Below are positions 41,482-53,101 of a stretch of 64,000 bases of DNA, piece by piece. Made by a program: the position numbers and the translations under genes. The DNA lies in the NCBI GenBank assembly GCA_030704615.1, contig CM060731.1, positions 23,436,001 to 23,500,000 of the forward strand, in the 5' to 3' direction. Every line of letters begins with the position of its first letter. Position 1 is the stretch's first letter. Source of the stretch: Takakia lepidozioides (Eukaryota; Streptophyta; Takakiopsida; Takakiales; Takakiaceae). The notes beneath the pieces are model-generated. The model saw only the letters and a program-made list of their open reading frames with translations. It did not search any database and was not told the origin of the DNA.

Positions 41482-42614
41482 CAACCAACACTTCATGCAT
41501 GTCCTTCGTCCCCAATTGACGCATTTCCTGTGCACTCCCAGTCTTGACTGCATTCATTTGCCTGTGGTGCAAAATGCACACAGGGAACAACGTAAACTAT
41601 TATTTATTGTGCATATTAAGCTGGAACTTAAAATGCACCATATTCATTCCAGACAAACTAACCAGACAACCCATTTTGAATGCTCTTCACAACATTACTA
41701 TCCTCCATGCATCACCGACCTTTCCAATGGAAAGGTTGCAAAAAACCAAATTGCTGATGTACTGAAGACATTCCATACCCTTACTGTTGATATAAAGAAG
41801 CTGGTTACAATCTACAAAGGTTACAAAGCTGAATGTCTCGAAAATTGATTTTATGCTGGAGGAGCAGAGTAAGAGGCTCTTCTGGTTCGAGCTCCGGTAA
41901 ATATCTGAAAATCCTGAAATCTGAGTATCGATGAATTCAAGAGAATAGAGGTGTTTTGTTTTCTTTGAGAGAAAGAGGCAGAGCCTCCTCAACCAAATTG
42001 GAGTAAAAAAGAACCAAAATGGAATGAGTTGTAAGCCCTAGAGAAGATTTGTTGGCTCCTCCCTGAGGAGAGACCACGCATCCTTGTCTTTTCTTCTGAT
42101 GTGCTTTTCTCAAGTCATGTGAACGGGTGCCTACACATGCCAGTAGAGAAACATAACCCTAAACCCCAACATAAATAGTTCTTTTCAGTACAACAGAAGG
42201 GGCTCTCATCCCAGATTCACGAAAACTATAATCGTGGTTAGAGAGCGAAGTTGAACCAATAAAATGTCCATGCTTTGTGGCTACATCTATGAACTGAAAG
42301 TTTGTAGATGGCATCCTCAAAACGTTACTTTACAATGATCTCGTCAGGACCCTTTCAATTAAGTAAGCCAGCCTGGTCATGAGGGTTTCTTTGGGTCCTA
42401 GTGTACTTTTGCTTCGCTGCCTGCACAGATTTCCTTGGATCAGACGTTATGATTGTTTCTGCAGTGATTACCCATGGTAGAGGGGTATCAACCCTACGGT
42501 GATCAGTCCTGGAGTTATCTCTAGCTGATGCTACAGCCCAAAATCTGCCATTGGAAGTGTTTCAATGGGGTTTCCAGCCCCCACTTGTAATTGGCCCTCC
42601 TAACATGAATTAAG
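41482..42614. other. Spacer between malic enzyme and GNAT genes
   Basis: Convergent 3' ends flank it. Only short unconserved ORFs; nothing else recognised. Confidence 0.4.
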
Positions 42615-43286
42615 CTACGCCTCTCCTGCCGAACACCCACTAGTAAAATTTGCAAATACAAATGCAAAATACTCTTCTCCATCGTCCAAACTTCCAAGTT
42701 GCCAATCTGGCAAGCTTGCACGGATGCAGTCAACCAAAGTGTGGTACACAAAAACCCTGGTCTGGATCGCACACTTTGTATCGTTGATGAGAACAGGAGA
42801 GCCTTGCACATACGGAAGGTGACTTTGTTGAATCAGCCCTCCAGCATGTTGTGCACTCAAGAGTTTGTTGCACTTGCTACTGGTGGCTGCCTCAAGCGCT
42901 TTGACGGCGTAAGGATGAGACGACACCAAACCACATGCAAACACGCCACTGTTTACCCAACATTCACGTATCATGTTGGTTGCCACACCCTTGTTTCGAT
43001 GATCTTCACGCACCACGAGCTGTGTGATCCAAAGTGCCTTTGAGCTTGTTGTTGGCAAACACGGATACTTCACATAGAACGCATGTCCAACTAAACATCC
43101 TTCAGGGTCCCGAGCTGTCATGAGTCCGCACTTTGAAGGATCAAACAAAAATTGCTCCCCGAGTCTTTTGGCACTAAATTTCACGCGCTCATAGGGACGT
43201 GGGCCTTGCGAATTCCAAACTCCATACTTCAATTGCTCCGTAGATAACTGCAACACGTTTGCGTAACTGAAGCTGTTTGTCGCCAT
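42615..43286 (-). CDS. GNAT-fold N-acetyltransferase-like protein
   Basis: Intronless ORF of 223 residues from the ATG at 43286 (an upstream in-frame GTG gives no benefit). The central segment LWITQLVVREDHRNKGVATN is the GNAT beta4-alpha3 region with the acetyl-CoA loop (R/Q-x-x-G-x-A pattern, here RNKGVA). It is followed by CGLVSSHPYAVKALEAA. N-terminal SAKRLGEQFLFDP and GHAFYVKYPC complete the fold. The substrate is unknown. From memory, this SSHPYA-type GNAT is most familiar in fungi, so a foreign origin is possible but untested. The start lies about 50 bp from the duplicated block at 43339. Confidence 0.72.
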   Translation of the reverse strand: MATNSFSYANVLQLSTEQLKYGVWNSQGPRPYERVKFSAKRLGEQFLFDPSKCGLMTARDPEGCLVGHAFYVKYPCLPTTSSKALWITQLVVREDHRNKGVATNMIRECWVNSGVFACGLVSSHPYAVKALEAATSSKCNKLLSAQHAGGLIQQSHLPYVQGSPVLINDTKCAIQTRVFVYHTLVDCIRASLPDWQLGSLDDGEEYFAFVFANFTSGCSAGEA

Positions 43287-43338
43287 TGCCACCGCGGGTT
43301 ACTCGTTTCCGACTTCAGGAGAAGCAATGGACATACGG

Positions 43339-43895
43339 TAGACTAGTGCTACATCTAGGGTTTAGAGAGCCCCCTATTACTTTGACTGTATGTGGGGCTA
43401 AAACTTGGGGTAACGAGAATATTTTTCCACTGTCCTGTGAGAATATGCCGTCGTTTCGGAATATTCGCACTTGGTTTCTGGAGTCTTGGCCTAAGGGTGG
43501 GAATCTGTTTGAGTATAGTTCTGTTGGTATTCCCTAGTGGTTCTCTTTGCTGGTTGTAGCGTGTGCTCATCGTCACCGTTACTCTGGACGTGACTTTGTG
43601 TTGTGTCCGTTGAGGGAAGATTGATGGTGAGGCGTTGGCGAGAGATCCACTCGCAACGATATGTTCGTTGCTTGTATCTGATGTATCCTCGTAGGGCTGG
43701 CGATGGGCGTCAGATGGCAGCATTGGGAAGATTGCTGGACGTAGCCATGCAGCACAGAGTGAGGCTCAAGTGATCAAGTTGCGTGATAGAAAATGTTGAA
43801 ATTAAGTACATGAATACAAAAAAACTTGTGCGAGTGATAGGATCGACGTAGGATCGTAGGGTTCTCTGACTACCGTTTAATCTCTCTAACCAGTG
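43339..43895 (+). repeat. Flank of copy B, inverted match to 20067-20646
   Basis: Starts TAGACTAGTGCTACATCTAG and ends GGTTAGAGAGATT read from the other strand. It matches 20646-20067 in reverse complement, without the roughly 50-bp insertion found there. It occupies the likely promoter region of the GNAT gene. Confidence 0.85.
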
Positions 43896-44671
43896 CCGTT
43901 CATCTCGGAGACGTTTGGTTCTCGAAGACGATTCATCTTCCAGTTATTGGTGCATCTGGTTGTTAGTGTACATGCAGGAAGCATAGATCGTCTTCTTGAG
44001 TGAGAGATAGATAGTCTTTGTAGGAGCTTCTGGGATAGTTGTTTTGATCACATATGTAGAGATAGATCAAGATTAGATGAGGACAATTTACTCAAGATAA
44101 GAGGGAGTTATGTATAGGGTAATGCCCTGAGTGGAGGGCATTACACTGCGTAAGGAAATGGGATGATTTCCTTATCTTTTCATCCTTCCTTTATGCTTTC
44201 TCCCCGCCAGTAGCTTGCCGTGAAAAAAGATCTTTGAGGTAAAGATAAAGAAATATTGCAGGTGTGCATTACACACTCGTGTACTGCACCGGTGCATTAC
44301 ACTCGTGTGTAATGCACTGGTAATCATGGGGCGGGCTCTTACGCTGGATAACGCGCAGAAATTTACAAAGAGAAATCAGCCCTAGTTCTTTACGGCATGA
44401 TTTAGCCATTATAGATTCCTGATGTAATTAATAATTTTTTCAACAGAAACCTGTACAAGCAAACGATATTCGAGGACATTTGGGGGGGACTGTTTGTAAG
44501 TAATATTTAGTGTTCATTTCCTGAGCCACTATGACCATGACGCAGTGCCGTTGGACAACGGGATCAGTAAATCGATAGAAGCCTTAGATCAAGAGATTAT
44601 GTTGGTGCAGTCCTTTCTGAGAAATATTTTCAGCATCAGTCCCTTCGGCGGGATAACAGACTTTGTTCTAT
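43896..44671. other. 776-bp insert in copy B with hairpin cluster
   Basis: Present only in copy B. Contains GTAATGCCCT/AGGGCATTAC (44119-44144) and GTGCATTACACAC/GTGTGTAATGCAC (44264-44317), perfect inverted repeats with 6-nt and 28-nt loops; TGCATTACAC occurs several times. No ORF of note. Confidence 0.7.
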
Positions 44672-47124
44672 ACTGTTATATTCTCGTTATATTACGAAAG
44701 AAGAAGTTCAGAATCGACAACGTAGGATGCACTCAGGCCAGCCACCATATACTTCATGTCTCATTCACCTTCTCTGTTCTCCAGCTAGTTGTCTTCGATA
44801 TTCTTAGTTTGTCTCATGAGATGTCTCCGCTTTTAGTGTGCTTGCTGATTCAGTTGTGATTTCAAAAAGTTTTAAAGACTTCATCCCATATCTAATGGAT
44901 ACCACATATCTACTTACTAGATACGTTGCTAGGAAATTAGGGTTTCCTACAGCTTTCTTTCTTCCTACACATGCACCATGGATCGGCACCAGCTATAACG
45001 AACAAGCTACTGAGATATCAGATCTGCGATCGAGGGTTTCAGAACAAGTTGCACCAGTTTGTGACTAAGGAACCTTCTGAGAACTCCTAATCTTGAATGA
45101 CATATATGCATGTGTACAGTTGTGCACGCAATTTATGAGTCTTGTCCAACTTCAAGAGGACAAGAATTTGACATGTTTTATAACGTTGGAGAAGTTGCTT
45201 TCGCTGTGCTTTCGTGGCTAGCAGGTCTTCAGCAGACCTGTTTTGTATTTGAGAGATCCAAGCGTTCTATTTGCCTCTATGTATCTCACAAACAAACATT
45301 ATAATCTAGACTCTAATGGAATTGTTCCTTGTGAAGATCAGCTCCTGAGTTTCAACAACTCTAGTGAGACCATGCACCCCGTGGGCTACTGTGCCTACCC
45401 ATCCAAGAAACAGAAAAGAAGGAAAAAATCGGGCCAGCAAACAAATTAGTCATGCATCTTATGGAGCATGTCCTACCCTGAGAATACTGATCAGTGTATC
45501 CATCACTATAGACTAGAGTGCTCAGCACTAGAGGAACAAACATACATGTACACATAGAACACATGAAACCTAATATGAGGAACAAACATACATGTACACG
45601 TTAAAGTGACTTAAGCGTAAGGGAAGGACGATTTTGCTCATCCTTTTATTGCACAGCAACCCTGCCAGGTCCTTCCACCACCCATTGTTCACAAACACAT
45701 CCAAATGGCTCTAGCAAGCTTTCCACTGGAACACTTCGAAGTTGTTGGGTGCACAGCAACGGTCCCGTGAATGAAGTTTGGTCTATGATGACCTCTATAA
45801 TACAAAGTGCAAAAGCTACAACTTTTCACAAATTGAGATCATGTGAGTTGTCCAATAGGAGATGGATTGTGGAAGCCATAACCTAGCCTTGCCTCAATAT
45901 CGCCAGTTGATCCTCATGAGCGAGGTTCCGGCCCAGAAACAGGCTGCACCCATTTCTCCTCCTTCAAGCACTGTCGAGTTCGAACGTCCAGTCCCTTAAC
46001 TTGAGCACTTGTCCAAAAGCGGGAAACAAAACTTTGTAGGTATCCTCCTTCAAGTGGGACTGTACCAGGCCCTCCCACCACCCATCGTTCACAAACACTT
46101 CCACCTGGCTCCAAACTCTCCACTGGAACTTGAAGTCGCACGGCGGGATGGGTCGGATGTCCAAGACGTCCACGTCGTCTTCGAAGAGGGCTGTCGAATT
46201 CTCGCTTTGGATGAGTCTCTCATACTGAACCCTGCACCTGTTCACATCTTTGCGATACAATATCACCTTTGCCTCAAACCATGCTCCCTGAAAGCCGTCT
46301 TCATCCGATCTCACTTCTACCCTCGCACCTTTGGTCAGCTTCATCCCGTTGCAGCAGGTAAGATTCACCTTCAGCTTCAACGGCGTTGTAGTCACATGAA
46401 CGTGACCCCTCTTCATCGTAATCTTCGGCATATCTCGCAACAAGGAAATCACTCACAGGTGCATCAGACGACAAAGACTGAGTGCGGGAGGCAATAATGG
46501 GCAATTGGGCGTTCACAGGATCTCAGTACACGCGGGTACCTTGTAATACAAGTTTCGGACAACGCGTTATCCTCTTTCTGATCTGACAGCTGCCCAGTGA
46601 TGATTGATCCGGATGCGATCGATACATCTGATTGGACGACATTGCTACCTAGCGCAATTCCGGTACCTCGCCTGCATAGCTATTTTTAGCAATGACCCTT
46701 TCTAGTACGATTACCTGGAATAGAATGACAGCAGGATATGCAAAGCTTTGAAGATCTATGTTACTGTGACCTTTTTATGTACACGTTCTATCTGCATACA
46801 TGTAGCCATGGGGGCCTAGTGAGACTCTACTTTGATTCCCTAAAGTCAAGATCATGGCCTATCTCCCATGTGCAGTGGAGCACTTGGGCTACATGGTCGA
46901 GCTTCTTGGCCGTGTGGGGCAATTGGATAAAGTAGAGGATCATCTCATGAACAAAATGCCAATAGAACCAGATCCTGTGGTGTGGATGGCCCTACTTGGT
47001 GCATGCAGAGATCATGGTAATGTGGAACGTGTGGCAAAGTTCTGTCTCAAGTGGGATCCAGATGATGCTGGATCTTATGTGTTGCTGTCAAACATTTACT
47101 TATGCTGCAGTCGGCAGGTGGGAT
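44672..47124 (+). repeat. Core of segmental duplication, copy B
   Basis: Direct counterpart of 17701-20066. Here the order PPR E domain then E+ (47126 on) is the natural one, so this copy keeps the ancestral arrangement on its right side. It carries a fuller Agenet region than copy A. Confidence 0.9.
45914..46452 (-). pseudogene. Agenet (plant Tudor-like) domain gene fragment, copy B
   Basis: 162-codon frame on the minus strand: GMKLTKGARVEVRSDEDGF, QGAWFEAKVILYR, VQYERLIQ, DVDVLDIRPIPPCDF, WSQVEVFVNDGWWEGLV, EDTYKVLFPAFGQ. This is one full Agenet tandem unit (GF.GAWF.A and VDV...DGWWEG signatures). The expected ending CLKEEKWVQPVSGPEPRS lies one frame off in 46141-45914, in both copies. So either an old frameshift or an unrecognised splice precedes it. 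No upstream exons found. Confidence 0.72.
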
Positions 47125-47440
47125 GATACTGCAAAAGTGAGGAAAAAGACGAATAGGTGTCAGAAAGGAGCCAGGTCGCTGCCGCATTGAGGTTGGCAAC
47201 CGGGTGCACACCCTCGTGGTAGATGACAAATTGCATCTGGACACAAATGGAGGAAATTCATGCTGAGCTGACAAGATTGTCTCAGTTGATGTGTGCGTTC
47301 CTTACCCAGGCTGTTGTTGCATGATGTGGAGGAGGAGCAAAAGGAAATTTCAGTTTGCCAGGTGCCACAGTGAGATGCTGGACATTGCTTTTGGGCTGAT
47401 TAGCACCGCCCCTGACAAACTGTGCTGCGAATTGTGTAGT
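46690..47440 (+). pseudogene. DYW-PPR C-terminal pseudogene
   Basis: Fragments in order and in shifting frames: ITWNRMTAGYAK, CSHGGLV, LYFDSLKSRS, LGYMVELLGRVGQLDKVED, MNKMPIEPDPVVWMALLGAC, NVERVAKFCLKWDPDDAG, YVLLSNIY, then RVHTLVVDD, EEIHAELTRLS, LHDVEEEQKEIS and HSEMLDIAFGLISTAPD. This spans the last S motif, E, E+ and the beginning of the DYW deaminase (HSE retained), after which homology ends. Several frameshifts and a deletion in the S motif. Confidence 0.8.
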
Positions 47441-47953
47441 TTTTCACAAGCAACCGTTTCAAGCTCCAGTCAGGAAGGGGAAAAAAAAAACTGTACCGAC
47501 CGAACGTGACGAAGGGCGCGCGTTAACTCTCCCGTGGCCAGTTTTTGTACCCACCATGATATGGAGATTAAGAGTTCCCAAGTTACTACAAACTAACTTA
47601 GAAAGCTTCCACTTTACGTCCTGGACTGTGTGACTGATGTTACTATAAAGAGGTTATTTTGAGTGCATGTCTCCACCAGTTGCCGCTCATTTGTCTTTGA
47701 TAGTGTCTTTGATTAGAAACGTGTGAAACTCCCCAACGTATATATTTTGGGGAAGGAACTGGAACAGGCATCTCTCAAAGAAACTCCTAAGATAGCTCCT
47801 CTCTCCTGAACCTTGTTAGAAATTGATTTCAAGACCACCTGTGTCAAGAAACATTTCACTTGACAAGTCACAGATAAGCACTAGCAAGTCAGCCTAAATT
47901 TGGCCTACATTAGAGTTTCTCAAGGTAATATCACACTTGGATTATCAACTAAC

Positions 47954-48209
47954 TGTTGAATCTCTAGTGCAACCAGCTAGTTATTGTTTACTTAGTCAGT
48001 CCTCAGTCATTTACTGAATTTAGTGTATCTACACGGTTCTCGCCACCGTCACCGCCGCCGTCTTGATAGGAAGATTAGTCTCTTCGGTTGGTAGATAGAA
48101 TGCATTTAATTAGGCCTCTCTCTTTGATTAGATAAATAGTGCTCTCTCCTTCGAATTCTTCATTCTAGCCATACTGTCCTCAAGCTCTAGTTTCACAGCC
48201 AGTTCTTCA
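47954..48209 (+). repeat. 5' LTR of the copia element
   Basis: Starts TGTTGAATCTC, ends TTCTTCA, 256 bp. Against the 3' LTR it lacks a block of roughly 25-30 bp after GAATTTAGTGTA and shows scattered substitutions in its right half, while the first 70 bp are identical. Confidence 0.93.
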
Positions 48210-48221
48210 TGGTATCAAAGC
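48210..48221 (+). promoter_or_regulatory. Primer-binding site of the copia element
   Basis: TGGTATCAAAGC directly abuts the 5' LTR. It matches the 3' end of initiator tRNA-Met (TGGTATCAGAGC), with one change, as in most plant copia elements. Confidence 0.85.
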
Positions 48222-48420
48222 TCCAAGAGGCGAGTGAATCATAGTTAGTCAAGGGTCTAGAGGTCACTAGGAAGAACCTCTGTTGTGAGCACTGCTCCAC
48301 CATATGAGAGAGTGTTTTTTTTTTTTTTCTTATGAAGTATTGTAGCTGTGAGCACTGCTCCAGTAGTGGTTATTAGTTTGTTTAGTTTGTTTCTTTGTCT
48401 TTACGTGTACGCAATCGCTC

Positions 48421-49509
48421 AACATTGCTGAAGGTTCAGGACTTGTCATCCCTCACCAAGACAAGTTTGTAGGGAAGGCAAACTATTCAGTCTGGAAGTT
48501 CAAGGTAAGAAATTACCTTTTGAGAGAAGATATTCAAGGTCATATTGAGAGGAACCTGCAGACTCCAGCTGAAGGTCAGAACAGGGATGAGTTTAGAAAG
48601 AAGAAGCTTAGAGCTCTTACTATCATCAATCTGTCTCTTTCTAATAAGGTCATCCATTATGTCTCCCACTTGACTGAACCAAAGGCAGTTTGGGATGTTC
48701 TTGCTAAGATGTACGATGACAAGTCATCATCTAGGCAGATGGCAGTAAGGAACAAACTTCAGAGCATTAAAATGACTGAAGGTACTTCAATGGAAGAGTT
48801 CCTTCAAACCGTCACTAGTCTGGTAGCCCAACTCTCTAGCTTTGGCAAAGAGATCGAGGAGCACATTGTGGTGGAGACCATTATGAATGCACTGCCTGAT
48901 TCATACCTTGCTTATGGAGATTCCATCATGGCTCAGAGGGAGCTCCCAGATGTTGCAGAACAGACCTCAAAGTTGCTACATGAGGAAAGTCGAAGGGAGC
49001 TAAGAGGACTTAAAGTGAGCCGGGATGAGGCCCTGTGGGTGAAGTTTAAGCGCTTCAATAATGCCTACGGACAAGGAGAAAGAAACAACGGAGGAGGACG
49101 ATTCCATCCTCAGAGATCGGTGACTTCTACATGTAACAGGTGTGGCAGAGATGGTCACTTGGCTAAGAATTGTCCAGTACCCTATGAGGAGATCCTTAGG
49201 GCTCGGAACCAACAGACGAAGATGGTCGAGGATGCACATGAGGATTTTGACGAAGATAATTGTGTTGGAGCTGCCGAAATGCTTGAAGCAGCAATGGCTG
49301 CACTCAATACCAACGACGATCTCTCTCAGGGAGAAAAGCAGGCTTCATGGATCGTTGATTCAGGAGCTAATAAGCAGGTAACTGGAAATTCAGGAATTCT
49401 CCACAACATAGAAACCGGTAGCGTTACCTCCAATGTTCGATCTGCCGGTGGCACCTATCATTCTGTGAAGGGGAAGGTCATACCAATGTATTGCAAAATG
49501 GTGAAATAA
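48421..49509 (+). pseudogene. Copia gag and start of protease
   Basis: Open frame from a stop at 48364. Similarity starts near 48450 (KFVGKANYSVWKFKVRNYL); no in-frame ATG precedes it, so the start is lost or non-AUG. A retroviral-type zinc knuckle CNRCGRDGHLAKNC (CX2CX4HX4C) lies near 49134-49175 and the aspartic protease motif WIVDSGANKQVTG near 49349. A frameshift near 49488 separates it from the rest (QNGEIKRISDVLYVPG in the next frame). Confidence 0.88.
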
Positions 49510-52419
49510 AACGCATTAGTGATGTTTTGTACGTCCCCGGTATGACAAGGAATTTGTTGTCTGTCGGGGCTGTCGGTGCTTTAGCTAACAAAGGCCATCT
49601 TGGTATCTTTGGTGCACGTCAATGTTTGTTCGTAGAAAAAGACCAGCCTCACATAATTGTCTTGCAAGGAAAACGCATCAAGTCTATGGGCATGTATAAC
49701 CTAGATTCTAGTGAGTCTCCTTTAGAAATTAATAGTGTAGAATCTGATGAGAGTGCTAGATTCTGGCATAGACGACTTGGTCATCTTAACTATCATAGCC
49801 TTCATTTTCTTGGTAATAGTAATAAGGTTTTGGGAATGCCTAGACTTCCTCTCCTTTCATAAGTCTGCAAACCGTGTCTACTAGGAAAACAACACGGAGA
49901 GAGGTTTCCTCGCACCAGTGAACATAGAGCTAAAAAGATACTTGAATTAGTGCATACCGATCTGTGTGGACCCCTCCCTGTCGCATCTTTGTATGGTTCT
50001 AGGTACTTTATGGCCATTGCAGATGATTATAGCAGGTTCACATGGGTGTATTTTCTCAAGGAGAAAGTCAAGCCTTCAGTTATTTCAAAGATTTCAAGAT
50101 CATGATAGAAAAAGCGACTGGTAAATTCATAAGTTGCCTACGGACAGTTAGGGGTGGTGAGTTCATGTCCATTGAATTCACCAAATTTTGCAAGAAGGAA
50201 GGGATTCAGCGACAGCTCACCCAATCCTACACGCCACAACAAAATGGAATCTCGGAGCGGAACAACAGAACATTGCTGGAGCATGCTCGAAGTCTCCTAC
50301 TGGAGAATTCTCTTCCAAAGTACCTCTGGACTGAGGTAGTCAATTCTGCAGTTTATCTCCTGAATCGATCTCCTACCCGTGTTAACTCTGGCACTACTCC
50401 CTATCAACGATTATGAAACCAGATATTTCCCATGTAAGAGTGTTTGGGAGTAAATCGTTTGTCCACGTTGATAAACATCAAAGGGATAAGCTCGATTCAA
50501 AGTCCATTGAATGTGTTTTGGTGGGATATGATACTGTCATGAAGGGGTACCGTTTGTTTAATCCAACCACCAACAAAATCCTTATCAGCTGGGATGTTCA
50601 ATTTATTGAAGTTGACGATTCTTCTCTAGAAGAAATTCTTCCCAAACTGGCCTCCGACGATCCAACAGTTACGAGCACGAACCTGCCCACAATATTCCAT
50701 CATCCACTTGTAGATTCAGAGGAGGCTCCACAACTGCCTACATCTCCGTCTGCCATCGACTTGCATGTTGATATTCCTATCCATACACCAGATGTTGAGC
50801 AGGCACCTCAAACTGGCAGTTCCCTAATATTACGTGGAGAGGAGGCATGTGCTCCTACTCTTGGACCGGTACGATCGGGTCGAGAACAGAGAAGGCCAGC
50901 TCATCTGCAAGATTATGTCAATGTGGCGGAGACAACGATGCTTGAGCCCACTAATTATGCTGAAGCAGCTTCAATTCCTGGCTGGCAGACTGCCATGGAC
51001 CAAGAGATGGCCTCCATTGAAAAGAACCACAAATGGGAATTGGTGGATCTCCCCCCTGGAAAGCGTCCAATCACATCTAAGTGGGTGTACAAAGTGAAGA
51101 GGAAAGCAGATGGCTCCGTGGGTAAACTCAAAGCTCGACTTGTCGCTCATGGATTTGAGCAAACAGAGGTCTTGATTTTGATGAGACCTTTGCACCGGTG
51201 GTCAAGTGGGGCACTCTTCAATTCTTGCTCTTGCTGCTCATGAAGGTTGGCCTGTCTTTCACATGGATGTGAAGACCGCCTTCCTAAATGGCGATCTTCA
51301 AGAAGAGGTGTTTATGGAGCCGCCCCCAGGCTATGTTGCTATCGGATTTGAAATTAAAGTATGTAGATTATTTAAAGCTCTTTATGGGCTTAAGCAAGCT
51401 CCACGAGCTTGGTACTCAAAAATCGACACATATCTCAAGTCTCAGGGTATGCTAAAGAGTAATGCCGATTACAACTTGTACTATTTGAAGATTGATGGCA
51501 AAATGGTCATTCTTGTCCTCTATGTTGACGATCTCTTGCTTACTGGAAATCATGGGGAGAAAATTGCATGGATCCGAGAATAACTCTTGAAGGAGTATGA
51601 AATAACTGATCTGGGTGTGGCGGCCTTGTACCTAGGAGCGGAGCTAGCTCACACTCATGCAGGAATTTTCATGTGTCAACGCCAGTATGCAACCAAAATG
51701 CTTGAGGAATTCGGCATGATGGATTGTAATCCACACAGTGTTCCTATGATTGAGGGGCTTAGATTGCTTCTGACATGGATGCGCCTAAGGTGGAACCAGC
51801 CCTCTACCGAAGAATGGTCGGGAAACTAATATACTACACGAACACCCGACCTGATTTGGTCTTCTCAGTTAGCACGGTGAGCAGATTTATGTCAGAGCCT
51901 CAAGAACCTCATCTGGAGGCGGTGAAGCACATTTTCAGGTACATTCGAGGAACTCTGCACTACGGCATGCTGTACCGCACAGGCTCGAGCAATGAATTGA
52001 ATGGCTATGCGGATGCTGACTAGGCCGGTGACCACAACCAACGCCATTCCATTAGTGGATATGTCTTTCTCATTGGAGACAACGCCATAACTTGGTGCTC
52101 CAAGAAACAATCTAGGGTGGCACTATCATCTATGGAGGCAGAATACCGGGCTCTTACTGAAGCTGCCAAGGAGGCAACTTGGCTGAGGAGACTCTTGGAA
52201 GAAATCGGAATCTTGGGAGGAGGATCGACCGCTCTCCTATGCGATAACCAGAGTAGCGCCAAAATTGCCAAAAACCCTATATTCCATGCAATGACTAAAC
52301 ATATTGAAGTGCACCACCACTTCATAAGCGAGACGGTTGAAAGCAAGGAGATTGGTCTGATTCATGTGCCAACTTGCGAACAAGTTGCTGATATTTTGAC
52401 AAAGGCATTGGGACGGTAA
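49491..52419 (+). pseudogene. Copia pol: integrase, reverse transcriptase, RNase H
   Basis: Integrase: FWHRRLGHLNYHS and CKPCLLGKQ (zinc site), HTDLCGP, ADDYSRFTW, NGISERNNRT (D, D, E). Reverse transcriptase: AFLNGDLQEEVFMEPPPGY, LYGLKQAPRAWY, LVLYVDDLLLTGN. RNase H: SSMEAEYRALTEAA, LLCDNQSSAKIAKNP, KHIEVHHHFI, ADILTKALGR. Lesions: TAA at 49860-49862, frameshifts near 50050, 50415, 51165, 51215 and 51770, TAA at 51581-51583, and TAG at 52021-52023 in the ADAD-W-AGD motif. Not functional. Confidence 0.9.
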
Positions 52420-52483
52420 AATTGGAGAAGTTCAGAGAGAATCTTGGAATGTCTAGTCTTTGACATCTTGAAAGCAAGCTATC

Positions 52484-52512
52484 TGAGGACTTGGGGTGAG
52501 GACTTGGGGCAA
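52484..52512 (+). promoter_or_regulatory. Polypurine tract region of the copia element
   Basis: Duplicated GAGGACTTGGGG words end in GGGGCAA directly before the 3' LTR, the position where plus-strand priming occurs. Confidence 0.6.
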
Positions 52513-52791
52513 TGTTGAATCTCTAGTGCAACCAGCTAGTTATTGTTTACTTAGTCAGTCCTCAGTCATTTACTGAATTTAGTGTAGCATGAAATCAGCT
52601 GAATGTAGATAGTTATTCCACCGTTCTCACCACCGCCACTGCCTTGATAGGAAGGTTAGTCTCTTCGGTTGGTACATACAATGCATTCAATTAGGCCTCT
52701 CTCTTTGATTAGATAAATAGTGCTCTCTCCTTCTGATTCTTCATTCCTAGCCATACTGTCCTCAAGCTCTAGTTTCACAGCCAGTTCTTCA
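52513..52791 (+). repeat. 3' LTR of the copia element
   Basis: 279 bp, TGTTGAATCTC to TTCTTCA. It carries the extra block GCATGAAATCAGCTGAATG absent from the 5' LTR. Confidence 0.93.
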
Positions 52792-53101
52792 CTAACTAAC
52801 CTCAGCTAGTTTGCGAATTGTAGAACGCATTTTATGTATTCAGTAGATATAATGATGCTTTATTCAATGTGACAGCCAATTTCGGGAGTGCAAAAGAATA
52901 ACCTTGCATTACCGGAAGATACTCTGTGTGCTCTAAATCTTCAAGAGGCAAACCACGTCACTATTGTACACTGGTACATTGGGAAGGACTTGACAACCCC
53001 TCGCCTCTGAGTTGTCAATCCAAAACCAACTGAAGGTCAAAACTTCTGCTGAATTACTCCCTTTGAAAGAATGATATAAATAACACTAGTGTGAGGGGCA
53101 G

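Larger units (their letters stand above)
47954..52791 (+). mobile_element. Ty1/copia LTR retrotransposon, structurally complete, coding-defective
   Basis: 4838 bp: 5' LTR, tRNA-Met-type PBS, gag-protease-integrase-RT-RNase H in copia order, polypurine tract, 3' LTR, flanked by a perfect 5-bp duplication CTAAC (47949-47953 and 52792-52796). The pol region has several frameshifts and stops. It inserted about 300 bp beyond the ERO1 stop codon, tail-to-tail with that gene. Confidence 0.95.
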
